DNA from: Aureococcus anophagefferens
Lineage: Eukaryota > Sar > Pelagophyceae > Pelagomonadales > Pelagomonadaceae
Length of the DNA stretch: 64,000 nucleotides
Direction of reading: 5' to 3'
Assembly: GCF_000186865.1 (NCBI RefSeq)
Contig: NW_008705565.1
Span: 1,103,083 to 1,167,082 of the forward strand
The first letter of the stretch is position 1, and each line of letters opens with the position of its first letter. Shown here piece by piece: positions 8,151 to 17,581 of the stretch. The notes under the pieces were generated by a model, which worked only from the letters and a program-made list of their open reading frames with translations, was not told where the DNA came from and did no database searches. A program made the position numbers and the translations under genes.

Positions 8151-10163
8151 ATGGTCAAGACGCGCAAGCAAAAGGCGGAGGCCAAGGAGGATGAAGCCGA
8201 AGCCGAGCCCGAGGTCGTCGTCGAGAAGAAGAAGAAGTCCAAGGATAAGAAGGAGGCGGCCCCCGCGAAGAAGAAGTCCAAGGGCCTGCTCGGCGGCTGG
8301 CTGAACATGTCGACGCTCGCGACGCTCGCGGCCTGCGCCTACGTCGGCGTCGCCTTCACGAACTTCAGCCGCCTGCTGGACCCGCTGAACAACCTGCCGC
8401 CCGACGTCTGGGCCCGGAGCGGCCGCGTGAAGCCCCTGTGGCCCGAGAACTCGACGCTCACCGTCGAGGTCGCGATCTCGACGCTCGCGGTGCTCTCCGC
8501 GGACGTCATGCGCAACGCGTCGCTCTACGAGCAGTCGACGGCCATCGCCTGGCGCGCGACGGGCGTCGAGCTCTCGACGGCGACGGAGCCGCAGAAGAAG
8601 CCGCTCCAGCTCTGCGCGCGCGGCTCCGACGCGGGCGCGTGCGGCCGCGAGGCCCTGGAGAGGCAGCGCACGGACGCCGGGCCCGGTTTTCTCGCGAAGC
8701 TCTTCGGCGCGGAGCGGGAGGCGCCGCGGGACCGCGTGGACCTGCCGCCCATGGCCTGGGAGGCGCTCCGGACCAACGGCACGCTCTACCTGCACAGCGC
8801 GATCACGAACGAGGCCGCCGGGGGCCGGTGGTCCGGTCTAGCCGACGCGGACCACCGGCGCACGGCGCGCGTGCCGTCGATCCCGCTCGTCAAGTACGAG
8901 CCGGAGCCGACGGGCTCCGCGGCGCAGAAGAAGCGGAAGCTTCTGGGCGACGTCGCGCCGCGGCTCGCGTCCCTGGGCCCGCCGGCGCCCTGGGCGCCGA
9001 CCTACAGCGGCGTGCCCGGCGCCATGTGCGGCAAATGGAAGCCCGAGGCGGCGGTGCGCGTCGTCGCGGAGTTCCGCGAGTGGCCCGACGCGCTGCAGAT
9101 GCCCGGCATGCAGCGGCTCCGCGAGCGGCAGCCCGGCGGCGGCAGCATCCTCAAGTACGCGCCGCCGACCTACGCGGACGAGATCGGGCTGACGAGCGAC
9201 AAGTACGTCCTCGTCAACGACACCATCGACGCGCTGCCGCTCGCCTTATCGTTCGCGCCGCTGAGCTTCGCGCGGTGGCAGCTCATCGCGCGCATGGAGG
9301 AGGGGTTGCAGGACCAGAAGGAGGACTTCGGGTTCACGGACAACGACATCGACGACGTGCGGCGCCTCATCGCGGACACGCAGACCTGGCTCCTCGCGGT
9401 GACGATGCTCGCGTCCGTGCTCCACCTCCTCTTCGAGTTCCTCGCGTTCAAGTCCGACGTCGAGTTCTGGCAGAAGAACACGAGCCTACGGGGGCTGAGC
9501 GCGCGGTCCGTCGTCGTCGACCTCTTCTCGCAGATCGTCGTGCTGGCGTACCTCGTGGACCAGGGCGCGTCGCTGCTCGTGTCCGTGCCCGCGTTCGGCG
9601 CGATCCTCATCCAGGCCTGGAAGGTCGAGAAGGCGACGGGCGTGCGCTTGAGCTGGAGCTCGCCCTACTGCCTCAAGTGCCACCGGCTCGACGCGCTCGC
9701 GGAGGCCGCGGCGGACTCGGGCGACGCCGCGGGCGACGCGCTCGACCGCGAGACGCTCCGCGTGGACCGGCTGACGACGTCCTACCTCGGGCTGGTGCTC
9801 GCCCCGCTCGTGCTGGGCTACGCCTGCAAGACGCTCGTCTACGACGCGCACCTGGGCTGGTACTCGTGGGCGCTCGGCGCGGCGACGTCCGCGGTCTACA
9901 CGGGCGGCTTCATCCTCATGACGCCCCAGCTCGCGCTGAACTACAGCCTCAAGTCCGTGAGCCACCTGCCCTGGAAGCTCCTCTGCTTCCGCTTCGTCAA
10001 CACGTTCATCGACGACCTGTTCGCGTTCGTCATCAAGATGCCCATGATGCACCGCGTCTCCTGCTTCCGCGACGACGTCGTCTTCGTCATCTACCTCTAC
10101 CAGCGGCGCATCTACAAGGTCGACGCGGCGCGGTCCACGGCCATGGAGGACGAGGCCCATTAA
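8151..10163 (+). CDS. CLPTM1: CLPTM1 family multipass membrane protein
   Basis: The protein has 670 residues. A Lys/Glu-rich cytosolic head (about 1-45) is followed by a first membrane segment (STLATLAACAYVGVAF). A large lumenal part carries sequons (ENSTL, RNASL). Then come several membrane segments and the family's hallmark C-terminus: FRFVNTFIDDLFAFVIKMP, then MMHRVSCFRDDVVFVIYLYQ and RRIYKVD. CLPTM1 relatives are ER/Golgi membrane proteins (lipid scrambling or receptor trafficking in animals). It is a single exon. IFT22 converges on its 3' end with 15 bp between stops. The family is certain; the role in an alga is not known. Confidence 0.95.
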   Translation: MVKTRKQKAEAKEDEAEAEPEVVVEKKKKSKDKKEAAPAKKKSKGLLGGWLNMSTLATLAACAYVGVAFTNFSRLLDPLNNLPPDVWARSGRVKPLWPENSTLTVEVAISTLAVLSADVMRNASLYEQSTAIAWRATGVELSTATEPQKKPLQLCARGSDAGACGREALERQRTDAGPGFLAKLFGAEREAPRDRVDLPPMAWEALRTNGTLYLHSAITNEAAGGRWSGLADADHRRTARVPSIPLVKYEPEPTGSAAQKKRKLLGDVAPRLASLGPPAPWAPTYSGVPGAMCGKWKPEAAVRVVAEFREWPDALQMPGMQRLRERQPGGGSILKYAPPTYADEIGLTSDKYVLVNDTIDALPLALSFAPLSFARWQLIARMEEGLQDQKEDFGFTDNDIDDVRRLIADTQTWLLAVTMLASVLHLLFEFLAFKSDVEFWQKNTSLRGLSARSVVVDLFSQIVVLAYLVDQGASLLVSVPAFGAILIQAWKVEKATGVRLSWSSPYCLKCHRLDALAEAAADSGDAAGDALDRETLRVDRLTTSYLGLVLAPLVLGYACKTLVYDAHLGWYSWALGAATSAVYTGGFILMTPQLALNYSLKSVSHLPWKLLCFRFVNTFIDDLFAFVIKMPMMHRVSCFRDDVVFVIYLYQRRIYKVDAARSTAMEDEAH

Positions 10164-10178
10164 GAGAAAGCACGCCCC

Positions 10179-10733
10179 CTACTTGTCCTCGCCGGCGCCG
10201 TCGCGCTTGTGCTTCACCGCGCGGAGGAAGCGGTCGAACTGCTGGAGGAGGAAGGGGCCGTCCTCCAGGGACGCGTTGATGACGTTGAGGTGCTGGAGCT
10301 TGGGGCTCGTGCGCTGCCGCGTGCCGCGCTGCGCGTTGGGGTCGAAGGCGAAGACGACGCACGCCTCGTCGGGGAGCTCGTTGTTCTTGACGAAGTAGTC
10401 GTACCAAGCGCCGCTCTCGCTGACGTGGCCCTCGTTGTCCGGGTTGTAGACGAGGATGACGCCCGCCGTGTCCTTCATGATCGCGGGCCAGCAGCTCTCG
10501 TAGTCCGTCGAGCCGCCCGTGTCCCAGAGCTCGACGGCGGACGCGGGGCCGCCGCCGACGGCCCGCTCGCACTCGAGGATGCGCACGCCCACCGTGGGCA
10601 CGTAGGCCGACGCGAGCTTGAACTGGGCCCGGTCGCTGTCCGCCGCGAGGAAGTTCGCGATCGTGCTCTTGCCCGCGCCGGAGGGGCCGACGACGCTGAT
10701 CTTCAGGCCCGTGGGCTTCTTCTCCTCGGCCAT
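10179..10733 (-). CDS. IFT22: IFT22/RABL5 small GTPase-like protein
   Basis: This 184-residue Ras-like protein has P-loop GPSGAGKST (about residues 16-24), VGVRILECE at the switch I side, and the IFT22-specific LWDTGGSTDYESCWPAIMKD followed by GVILVYNPD. In place of the usual NKxD it has AFDPNAQ, as IFT22 proteins often deviate there. IFT22 belongs to the IFT-B complex that builds cilia and flagella. The start chosen is ATG 10733; the frame is open 35 codons further upstream, but that stretch lacks conservation character. Its presence suggests the organism keeps intraflagellar transport at some life stage, which matters if the lineage is described as non-motile. Confidence 0.92.
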   Translation of the reverse strand: MAEEKKPTGLKISVVGPSGAGKSTIANFLAADSDRAQFKLASAYVPTVGVRILECERAVGGGPASAVELWDTGGSTDYESCWPAIMKDTAGVILVYNPDNEGHVSESGAWYDYFVKNNELPDEACVVFAFDPNAQRGTRQRTSPKLQHLNVINASLEDGPFLLQQFDRFLRAVKHKRDGAGEDK

Positions 10734-10970
10734 CTCAATGGGCAGGTAGCTCGACGGAGCCACGGAGCACCGTGCGCGGGCGGCCGAGACGGACCGCGCA
10801 CGCACACCGACGACGGCTCGCAGCGACGGCGGCGGCACGCGAGGCTGCCCGATTCGAACGAGCGGCGGTCTACTGGTGAGACGGTGCGGTAGATGTTGCC
10901 CCTAGCGCATAACTCCTTCAATGGGATTCTTCAAAACCACACACAGTTCAGTTCTGGTTGGCAGCGTGCG

Positions 10971-13900
10971 ATGCGCGTGCTCGTGGCCGTCGCGCTCGCG
11001 CGACTGGGGGCGTCCCAGACCTGCGACGTCCTCAGCGAGTCCTGCCTCATCTCCTGCGACGGCGACCACGTGAGCTGCGACTCGTTCCTCTTCGGTGGGG
11101 ATTGCGTGTGCGATCCCGGTAAGTTCCGACTTTGCCGCCGACGGTAAAACCAGCGTCTTCGTAGGCTACCCCTGCTTCTGCGCCGCGACGCACGAGTGCT
11201 ACGCGACGTCCTTCTGCCCGACGCCGAACCCGACGCCGCAGCCGACGCCCCATCCGACGTTCGCGCCCGTGACGTCCGAGCAGCACTGCGTCCCGGACGT
11301 GGAGGAATGCACCTTCTACTGCGACGGCGACGGCCGCGTCTGCGACAACAACATCTTCTCTGGCTCCTTCATGTGCGTCTGCGACACCGACGAGGGCTAC
11401 GACTGCTTCTGCGAGGACGGGAACTGCGCGATCCGGCGCCGCGGCGATCTTCGAGAGACTTGGACAGCCGTCATTGTTCGTAGGCTACCAGAACGGGTTC
11501 TGCCCCATGTCCGCGCAGACGCCGCGGCCGACGCCCTATCCGACCTTCGCGCCCGTCACGCCCGAGCAGCACTGCGTCGAGGACACGGAGGAGTGCTCGC
11601 TCTGGTGCGACGGCGAGGGACGCATCTGCGACTCGTTCCTCTTCGGCGGCCGCTGCGTCTGCGACGTCGACGAGGGCTACGATTGTTATTGCGAGGATGG
11701 CAACTGCTCGTGCGCCGGTGTCGTCGCACGCTCGCCGAGAAACTCGGAGACCTCCGCGTTTTCGCAGGCTACAAGAACGGCCACTGCCCCATGTCCGCGC
11801 AGACGCCGAACCCGACGCCGCACCCGACGTACGCGCCCGTCTTCCCCGAGTTCCACTGCATCGAGGACACGGAGGAGTGCTCCCTGTGGTGCGACGGCGA
11901 CCACCGCGAGTGCGACTCCTTCCTCTTCGGCGGCCGCTGCGTCGGCGAGGAGGGCTACGACTGCTTCTGCGAGGACGGCAACTACTACGCGGGCGGGTCG
12001 TGCCCCTCCGCGGCGCAGACGCCCATGCCGACGCCGCACCCGACGCCGGCCCCCGCGCCCGCGACGCACCAGTGCCGCGTCGACACGGAGGAGTGCTGGG
12101 TGTCCTGCGACGGCGAGAACCGGGGCTGCTCCGTCTTCGACGGCGTCTGCGAGTGCGACGAGGACCACCCGTGCTTCTGCGACGACGGCAACTGCTACGC
12201 GGGCACGTCCTGCCCGACGGCGTCGACGGACCACGGCGGCATGAACGTCATCGGCGACATGGTCCTCGAGGGCGTCACGGAGCTCGGCGCGTCGACCTAT
12301 GCGTCCGTCTGTGCCGAATGCAAATCTTCAACTCGAATTCAATGTGAGCGAACGCGACCGTTTCGACGCAACCTCTTCGGCTTTGCTTCGAGAACTCGAC
12401 GAGAGCAATCGATTCGTCCAAAATCAGCCGAATCGACTTCGATTTGACCGAGCTAGAGAATTCTGAAGTTTGGTCAGGACCACCCAAACCAGTGGTTGAA
12501 TTCGGCACAGGCCTCCGTCCTCCAGACCGCGCTCGCGGCCGTCGCGGGCCACGACGACGCGTCCGAGATCTCCTTCACCTTCCGCAGCTCCGACACGCAG
12601 CTCCTCGTGCTCTTCACGATCACGGGCTTCTACCACTACGACGACGCCGAGGCCGTCGCGGACCTCGCGGCGTCGACCGCGCCCGAGGACGTCACGAGCG
12701 CGATCGCCGCGGCGGTCGCGGACGACGACGGCGGCGCGGCGGCCGCGTGGGCCGCCGCGTCGGCCGTCGTCTACGAGAACGTCCAGGTCGCCCACTTCAC
12801 GCCGGCGCCCGTGCCCGGGCCCCAGCACTGCCTCGTGGACACGGAGGAGTGCTTCTTCGGGTGCGACGGCGAGGGCCGGTCGTGCAACGTCTGGGACGGC
12901 GTCTGCGAGTGCGACGTCGACGACGGTTATACTTGTTTTTGCGGCGACGGCAACTGCTACCAGGGCGAGGCCTGCCCGGCGGAGACGCTGCCGACGTACG
13001 CGCCCGTCCTCGAGGCGCGCGACTGCCTCCCGGACACGGAGGAGTGCTGGTTCTCCTGCGAGGGCGAGCACCGCGAGTGCGACATTTTAGGGGGCGGCGT
13101 CTGCGTCGGCGAGGAGGGCTACGACTGCTTCTGCGCCGACGGGAACTACTACGCGGGCGAGGCGTGCCCCTTCGACACGCCGTGGCCGACGCCCGTGCCC
13201 GAGACGTGCGAGGAGGCGCCGGGCGACAAGTGCCTCCTGTACTGCGGCGACCTCTTCGACACGATGCACATGTCCTGCGAGGACTCGCGCTGCGTCTGCG
13301 ACCCGGGCTACCCCTGCTTCTGCAGCGAGGGCGAGATCTACGACTGCTTCGCGGAGACGTGCGGCCGGACGTCGCCGCCGACGTCGTCCGTCGACTACAG
13401 CACGGTGTCGTCGGAGACGGGCGTCAAGGTCACGCACAACAACGTCGGGGGCATGATCCTGGCCTGCATCGGCGGCCTCGCCTGCTTCTGCTGCTGCTCG
13501 AGCTGCTTCCAGATGCTCATCCGCACGTGCCGCCGGTCCCTGGGCCACAAGAAGCAGAAGAAGGCCCACCTCGGCTTCTGGGCCGTGCTCAACGGCACGC
13601 TCGTGCTCTGCTGCGCCTGCGTCGCCCTCTACCCGACGGAGCCCGAGGTCTGGTTCGGCGCGGAGCACATCTGGATCGAGGAGACGAACGTCGACTGGGT
13701 CGACTGGCTCGACGTCGACATGACGATGACCGTCGCGGGCTACCTCGACGTGACCATCGTCGACCACAACTACCTCTGGGCCGTGGACTTCGACGGGGGC
13801 CTCCAGTTCTCCGTGGAGACGGAGGACGGCTTCGAGCTCGCGACGGTCAACGTCGACCCGTTCGAGATCCACGCGGGCGACACGAAGGAGATCCGCGTCG

Positions 13901-14526
13901 AGGTCGTCGCGAAGCACAACGTCGACGTCGAGTCCATATCGAACCTCGCGGCGCTGGGCTGGGGCTGCTTCGACGACGATTTGAACGAGATCAATTTAGT
14001 TATAAGGGGCTCGGTGCACGTCGTCATCGGCTTCTACGAGTACGACAACGTCGGCGAGCTCGACGGCCTCGTCGTCCCCATCGGCTGCTTCTCCGAGGAC
14101 GACGCCGACTTCTACAACGTCTACGAGGGGTCCACGGGCCTCCTGGGCTCCCTCAACTCGGGCGAGGTCGTCGCGGTCTTCGCGGCCGCGGGCTACGTGC
14201 TGTTCCTCGGTCTGTGGATCTACGTCAAGCACATGGCCACCGTCGCCGCGGGGGGCGAGGACGAGACGGAGGAGGACCGCCAGGTCGAGATGAGCGACGG
14301 CTTCGCGAAGCGGAAGACCCAGTTCGCGGGCTCCGCGGGCCGCGCCGCGCCGCGGCGCGCGTCGGGCTTCGCGAACTTCACCTACGGCGCCGCGCGCCGC
14401 GCGTCGGCGCTCTTCGGCGTCGAGAGCCGCGACTCCATCGGCGACCCCTACGGAGGCCGGTCCTCGGAGGTCGAAGGCACGAGCCCCATGCACACCCAGA
14501 AGGCCAAGCCCAAGGCCGACGAGTGA
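10971..14526 (+). CDS. Cys-rich repeat membrane protein, paralogue 1 (5 exons, one introner)
   Basis: Exons by reading frame are 10971-11118, 11165-11425, 11484-11705, 11768-12300 and 12511-14526, giving about 1059 residues. A signal peptide (MRVLVAVALARLGASQ) is followed by many ~45-residue units of the type C.VDTEECW.SCDGE..C, C.CD.D.PCFCDDGNCYAG, CP, joined by Pro/Thr linkers (TPNPTPQPTPHP). Near the end of the repeats is CGRTSPPTSSVDYS, then membrane segment MILACIGGLACFCCCSSCFQ, a second at AVLNGTLVLCCACVALYP, a beta-rich lumenal or extracellular domain (EPEVWFGAEHIWIEE, VAGYLDVTIVDHNYLWAV) and a last segment AAAGYVLFLGLWIYV before a basic tail. Introns 2, 3 and 4 are GC-AG and restore the repeat sequence exactly. 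The family is not recognised. A homologue lies at 21220-24231. A surface or endomembrane role is likely. Confidence 0.85.
12301..12510 (+). mobile_element. Introner element copy 1, acting as intron 4 (GC-AG, 210 bp)
   Basis: The 8-bp target copies are GCGTCCGT (12301-12308) and GCCTCCGT (12511-12518). Perfect 11-bp terminal inverted repeats CTGTGCCGAAT / ATTCGGCACAG follow. The family core TCGTCCAAAATCAGCCGA is at 12414-12431, sense to the gene. Splicing GC(target) to CAG(element end) joins TAT to GCC TCC GTC in frame. Confidence 0.93.
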
Positions 14527-14600
14527 GCCGAGCCCCCCCGCGGCGGCGCCTGCCCTCCCCCCGGGCCGCCCCGCCCTCCCCTTTTAACGACGAGCTGCCC

Positions 14601-16730
14601 TTAGAACGACGCGCGCCGCCCCTCGGGCGTCATGGACCGCGACGGGTAGTCGCCGTAGGCGCCCGGCGGCGCCGTGTCGATGGACGCGTGGCCCGCGGTG
14701 CTCAGGGACGGGTCGTCCGGCGCGCGGCGCCCGCGGCGCTTCCGTCGGCTCCGGCCCCGGTTGCTCTGCTGGAGGGGCGCGAGCGCCGCGGCGCCGACGC
14801 GCCGCGCGTCGTCGAGCATGCTCTCGAGCTTCGCCTGCGCCGCGAGCTGCCGCGGGTCGTGCGTGCCGTGGCCGAAGGGCGTCGCCGTGAAGTGCTGGTT
14901 CGGCAGCGGCTCGAGCTTCGCCGGCTGCGCGCGGTCCGCGCCCCGCCGGAGCACCTGGTCGCCGAGCACGGAGTTCTGGCGGAACTCCTGGCGCTCGTGG
15001 ACCATGACGGTCTGCAGCACGGTGTAGCGCTCGTCGGCGCCCGCGACCTTGTGGCTCATGGGCCGCGGCGGCGCGCGGCGGCGGACGACGGGCAGCACGC
15101 CCGGCGCGACGGCCCGCTTCTCCGGCTGCGGCGGCGGCGCGTCGACCTCGGGCTTCGGCGCCTTCGCCGCCGGCGGCGGCGCGTCGACCTTCGGCGGCTT
15201 CTTGCCGCGGTCGGGCCGGTCCGCGGACTTGGGCACGCGGACGACGAGCTTGGGCTTCTCGTCGCCGGGGAGCACGCCCTCGAGGACGCCCTTGGGCAGC
15301 TTGGGCTTGGGGGGCGCGGGCGGCTCGGGCCGCGGCGGCCGCGCGCCGGAGCCCGGGTTCGACTGGTAGAGGCCGCCGCGGTCCGCGCCGGACCAGTCGA
15401 GCGCGTGGTTCTCGATGGCCCGGACCTCGCGCTTCGCGCGCGCGGCGACGACGACGACGTTCGGGCCCTTCTCCTCCTCGACGGCGGCGGCCTTCTTCTT
15501 GCGCAGGCGCCGCTCGCGCTCGACCTTGGTCTCGACGACCTTCTCCTCCTTGGGCGTGAGCTTGGCGACGACCCGGGCGCCCGCGGCGAGCGCGCGGTCC
15601 GCGGCCTGCGCGTCGTCGAATTTTAAGGGCGGCAGCGCCGCGAGCCAGTCGTCGACGCGGTCGTCGTCCCAGCGGAAGACGGGGTCGCCCGCGGCGTTGG
15701 GGACGGCGAGGCGGTGGACGAAATACCGTAAAAATCGCAGGAACTCCTCGACGCTCAGGCCGACGCGCGGCGGGCCGACGCGCTCCTGCGGGATGAACGC
15801 GTCGACGAGCTGGAAGAAGCTCAGGCGGAACTTGTTCTTGTCCATGAGCTCGACGCCCTGGCTGTCCATCTGCCACTCGCGCTCGGCGATGCGCAGCGCC
15901 TTGGCCTCGAGCTTTTTTCGTTTTCTCGGCGGTAAATTCAGTAATTCCTGGGGGTTCATCGCGCCGTAGAGGTGGCTGTGGAGCGCGAGGTACTCGTCGC
16001 GGTCGACGGCGCCCGAGCCGTCGGCGTCGACGAGGACCCAGATGGCGTCCAGCGCCTCGATGACCGACGGGTCGAAGCGCGCCGACTCGCGGAGCAGCAG
16101 CGCGAGGTCGTTGTGGTCGTCGTCGGGCGCCGCGCGGCGCTTCCGCTCCATCCACGAGTCGTCCGTCGACAGGAGCCAGTGGTAGAAGACCTCCTGCGTG
16201 ACGAGCCCGGACTTGTCCTCGTCGATGGCCTCCATGAGCGCGTCGATCTCCATGGACGACGTCTCGACGCCCGCCTCCGTGATCGCGTTCGCCAACTCCT
16301 GCCGGTCGAGCGCGCCGGAGCCGTCCGCGTCGATGGCGTTCCAGTAGGCGTTGAGGCCCATGTCGTTGCGGTGCATGGAGTCCCGCAGGGCGCACCGCAG
16401 CATGTGGAGCCGGTACTCCTGGCTGTAGAACGCGCGCAGCTCCGTGAAGAGGTCCGCGCCGCGGTTCGCCTTCTTCCGCCGCCGGAGCCGCGGCAGCGCG
16501 CCGAGGTCGAGGGACCGGGCGCGCGACCGGTTGCCGCTCTTCATGTTGAACCCGGGCAGGTAGGGCTTCGCCGCGAGCTTCTTCGTCGGGAACTTCTCCC
16601 GGATCCACTTGGGCGGGTGCTGGACCTTGTCGATGTTGTCGCTCGACAGGGACCGCTTCAGGCGCCAGACGGGGCGCTCCGGCCGGTCGCCGTCGGCGGG
16701 CGCCGGCGCCGGCGCGGCGGCGTCCGCCAT
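14601..16730 (-). CDS. EF-hand calcium-binding protein with long disordered C-terminus
   Basis: The protein has 709 residues and is a single exon. At least three EF-hand loops are visible: DADGSGALDRQEL, DEDKSGLVTQEVF and DADGSGAVDRDEY (about residues 133-260), with acidic residues in the right places. A basic N-terminal region precedes them (PKWIREKFPTKKLAAKPYLP, then many Arg/Lys). The second half is Pro/Lys/Glu-rich, with VVVVAARAKREVRAIENHAL and proline-rich stretches, and no catalytic domain. It is probably a calcium sensor or scaffold, possibly cytoskeletal or flagellar. No better-defined family is recognised. Confidence 0.85.
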   Translation of the reverse strand: MADAAAPAPAPADGDRPERPVWRLKRSLSSDNIDKVQHPPKWIREKFPTKKLAAKPYLPGFNMKSGNRSRARSLDLGALPRLRRRKKANRGADLFTELRAFYSQEYRLHMLRCALRDSMHRNDMGLNAYWNAIDADGSGALDRQELANAITEAGVETSSMEIDALMEAIDEDKSGLVTQEVFYHWLLSTDDSWMERKRRAAPDDDHNDLALLLRESARFDPSVIEALDAIWVLVDADGSGAVDRDEYLALHSHLYGAMNPQELLNLPPRKRKKLEAKALRIAEREWQMDSQGVELMDKNKFRLSFFQLVDAFIPQERVGPPRVGLSVEEFLRFLRYFVHRLAVPNAAGDPVFRWDDDRVDDWLAALPPLKFDDAQAADRALAAGARVVAKLTPKEEKVVETKVERERRLRKKKAAAVEEEKGPNVVVVAARAKREVRAIENHALDWSGADRGGLYQSNPGSGARPPRPEPPAPPKPKLPKGVLEGVLPGDEKPKLVVRVPKSADRPDRGKKPPKVDAPPPAAKAPKPEVDAPPPQPEKRAVAPGVLPVVRRRAPPRPMSHKVAGADERYTVLQTVMVHERQEFRQNSVLGDQVLRRGADRAQPAKLEPLPNQHFTATPFGHGTHDPRQLAAQAKLESMLDDARRVGAAALAPLQQSNRGRSRRKRRGRRAPDDPSLSTAGHASIDTAPPGAYGDYPSRSMTPEGRRASF

Positions 16731-17013
16731 GGGTGCGAGGTTTGTCCGGCGGGGCTGCCTACGAACGCTGGGACAACACGATGTCCATCGTCGCGCGCTG
16801 ATTCTTAGGCCAATATGTGCCTCTTTGTCAACGTTGACGGTGCACTTCGTGTTGCCGCACGAGGGCGTGGCTAGCTAGCCCCACCAGCGAGCACTTCGGC
16901 GCCAGGTGCTGTTGGTGGCCGTGCGCGGCTCGCGCACCGCCGTCTCGCAGCGCTAGAAGCTCGCGGACGCTTCCAAGCCCTCCCGGCCGCGCCGCACCGC
17001 GCGCTTCCGCGCC

Positions 17014-17535
17014 ATGGGCGACTTCTCCGGGCGCGAGCCCTGCCCGTACCGCATTTTGGACGACATCGGCGGCGCCTACGCCATGGGCGCCGTCGGGGGC
17101 TCGATCTGGCACTTCGTCAAGGGCTGGCGCAACGCGCCGAAGAACCAGGGCTTCAGCGGCGCCATCGAGCAGGTCAAGGTCCGCGCGCCCGTCGTCGGCG
17201 GCAACTTCGCCGTCTGGGGCGGGCTCTTCGCGTGCTTCGACTGCTCCCTCGTGGCCGTGCGGCACAAGGAGGACCCCTGGAACTCGATCCTCGCCGGCGC
17301 GGCGACGGGCGGCGTCCTCGCGGCCCGCGCGGGGCCCAAGGCCGCGGGCAAGAACGCGCTGGTCGGGGGCGTGTTGCTCGCGCTCATCGAGGGCCTCGGC
17401 ATCCTCATCACGAAGATGATGGCGCCGCCTTTGGCGTCCAAGGACGACCTGAAGCACAGCGCCGACCCGACGGCGCCGCCGACGGCGCCGGGCCTCGCGC
17501 CGCCCGTCGCGTTCCCCCAGGGGTTCTCGCAATAG
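17014..17535 (+). CDS. TIM17: TIM17 mitochondrial inner-membrane translocase subunit
   Basis: This is the channel-side component of the TIM23 presequence translocase. The 173-residue protein begins [19 protein letters not shown] and continues [17 protein letters not shown], the Tim17 N-terminal signature. Four hydrophobic segments follow, with [18 protein letters not shown] and the conserved [17 protein letters not shown] (Tim17 form [10 protein letters not shown]...GG). The tail after about residue 135 is Pro-rich and variable. A single exon. The neighbours are not functionally related. Confidence 0.97.
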   Translation: MGDFSGREPCPYRILDDIGGAYAMGAVGGSIWHFVKGWRNAPKNQGFSGAIEQVKVRAPVVGGNFAVWGGLFACFDCSLVAVRHKEDPWNSILAGAATGGVLAARAGPKAAGKNALVGGVLLALIEGLGILITKMMAPPLASKDDLKHSADPTAPPTAPGLAPPVAFPQGFSQ

Positions 17536-17581
17536 GCCCCGGGGCGCGCGCTTAACCGCGACTTTGAGCTTGCCGACGTGC

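Noticed and set aside
10840..10910. tRNA-like T-arm on the minus strand (GCTCGTTCGAATCGGGC)
   Set aside because: No matching acceptor stem upstream, and the anticodon-like loop lacks U at position 33. A chance GTTCGAATC box near the IFT22 5' side.
12448..12513. Start of a separate gene at about 12496
   Set aside because: The frame begins at a TTG inside the introner; splicing joins it in frame to the upstream exon, so it is an exon, not a new gene.
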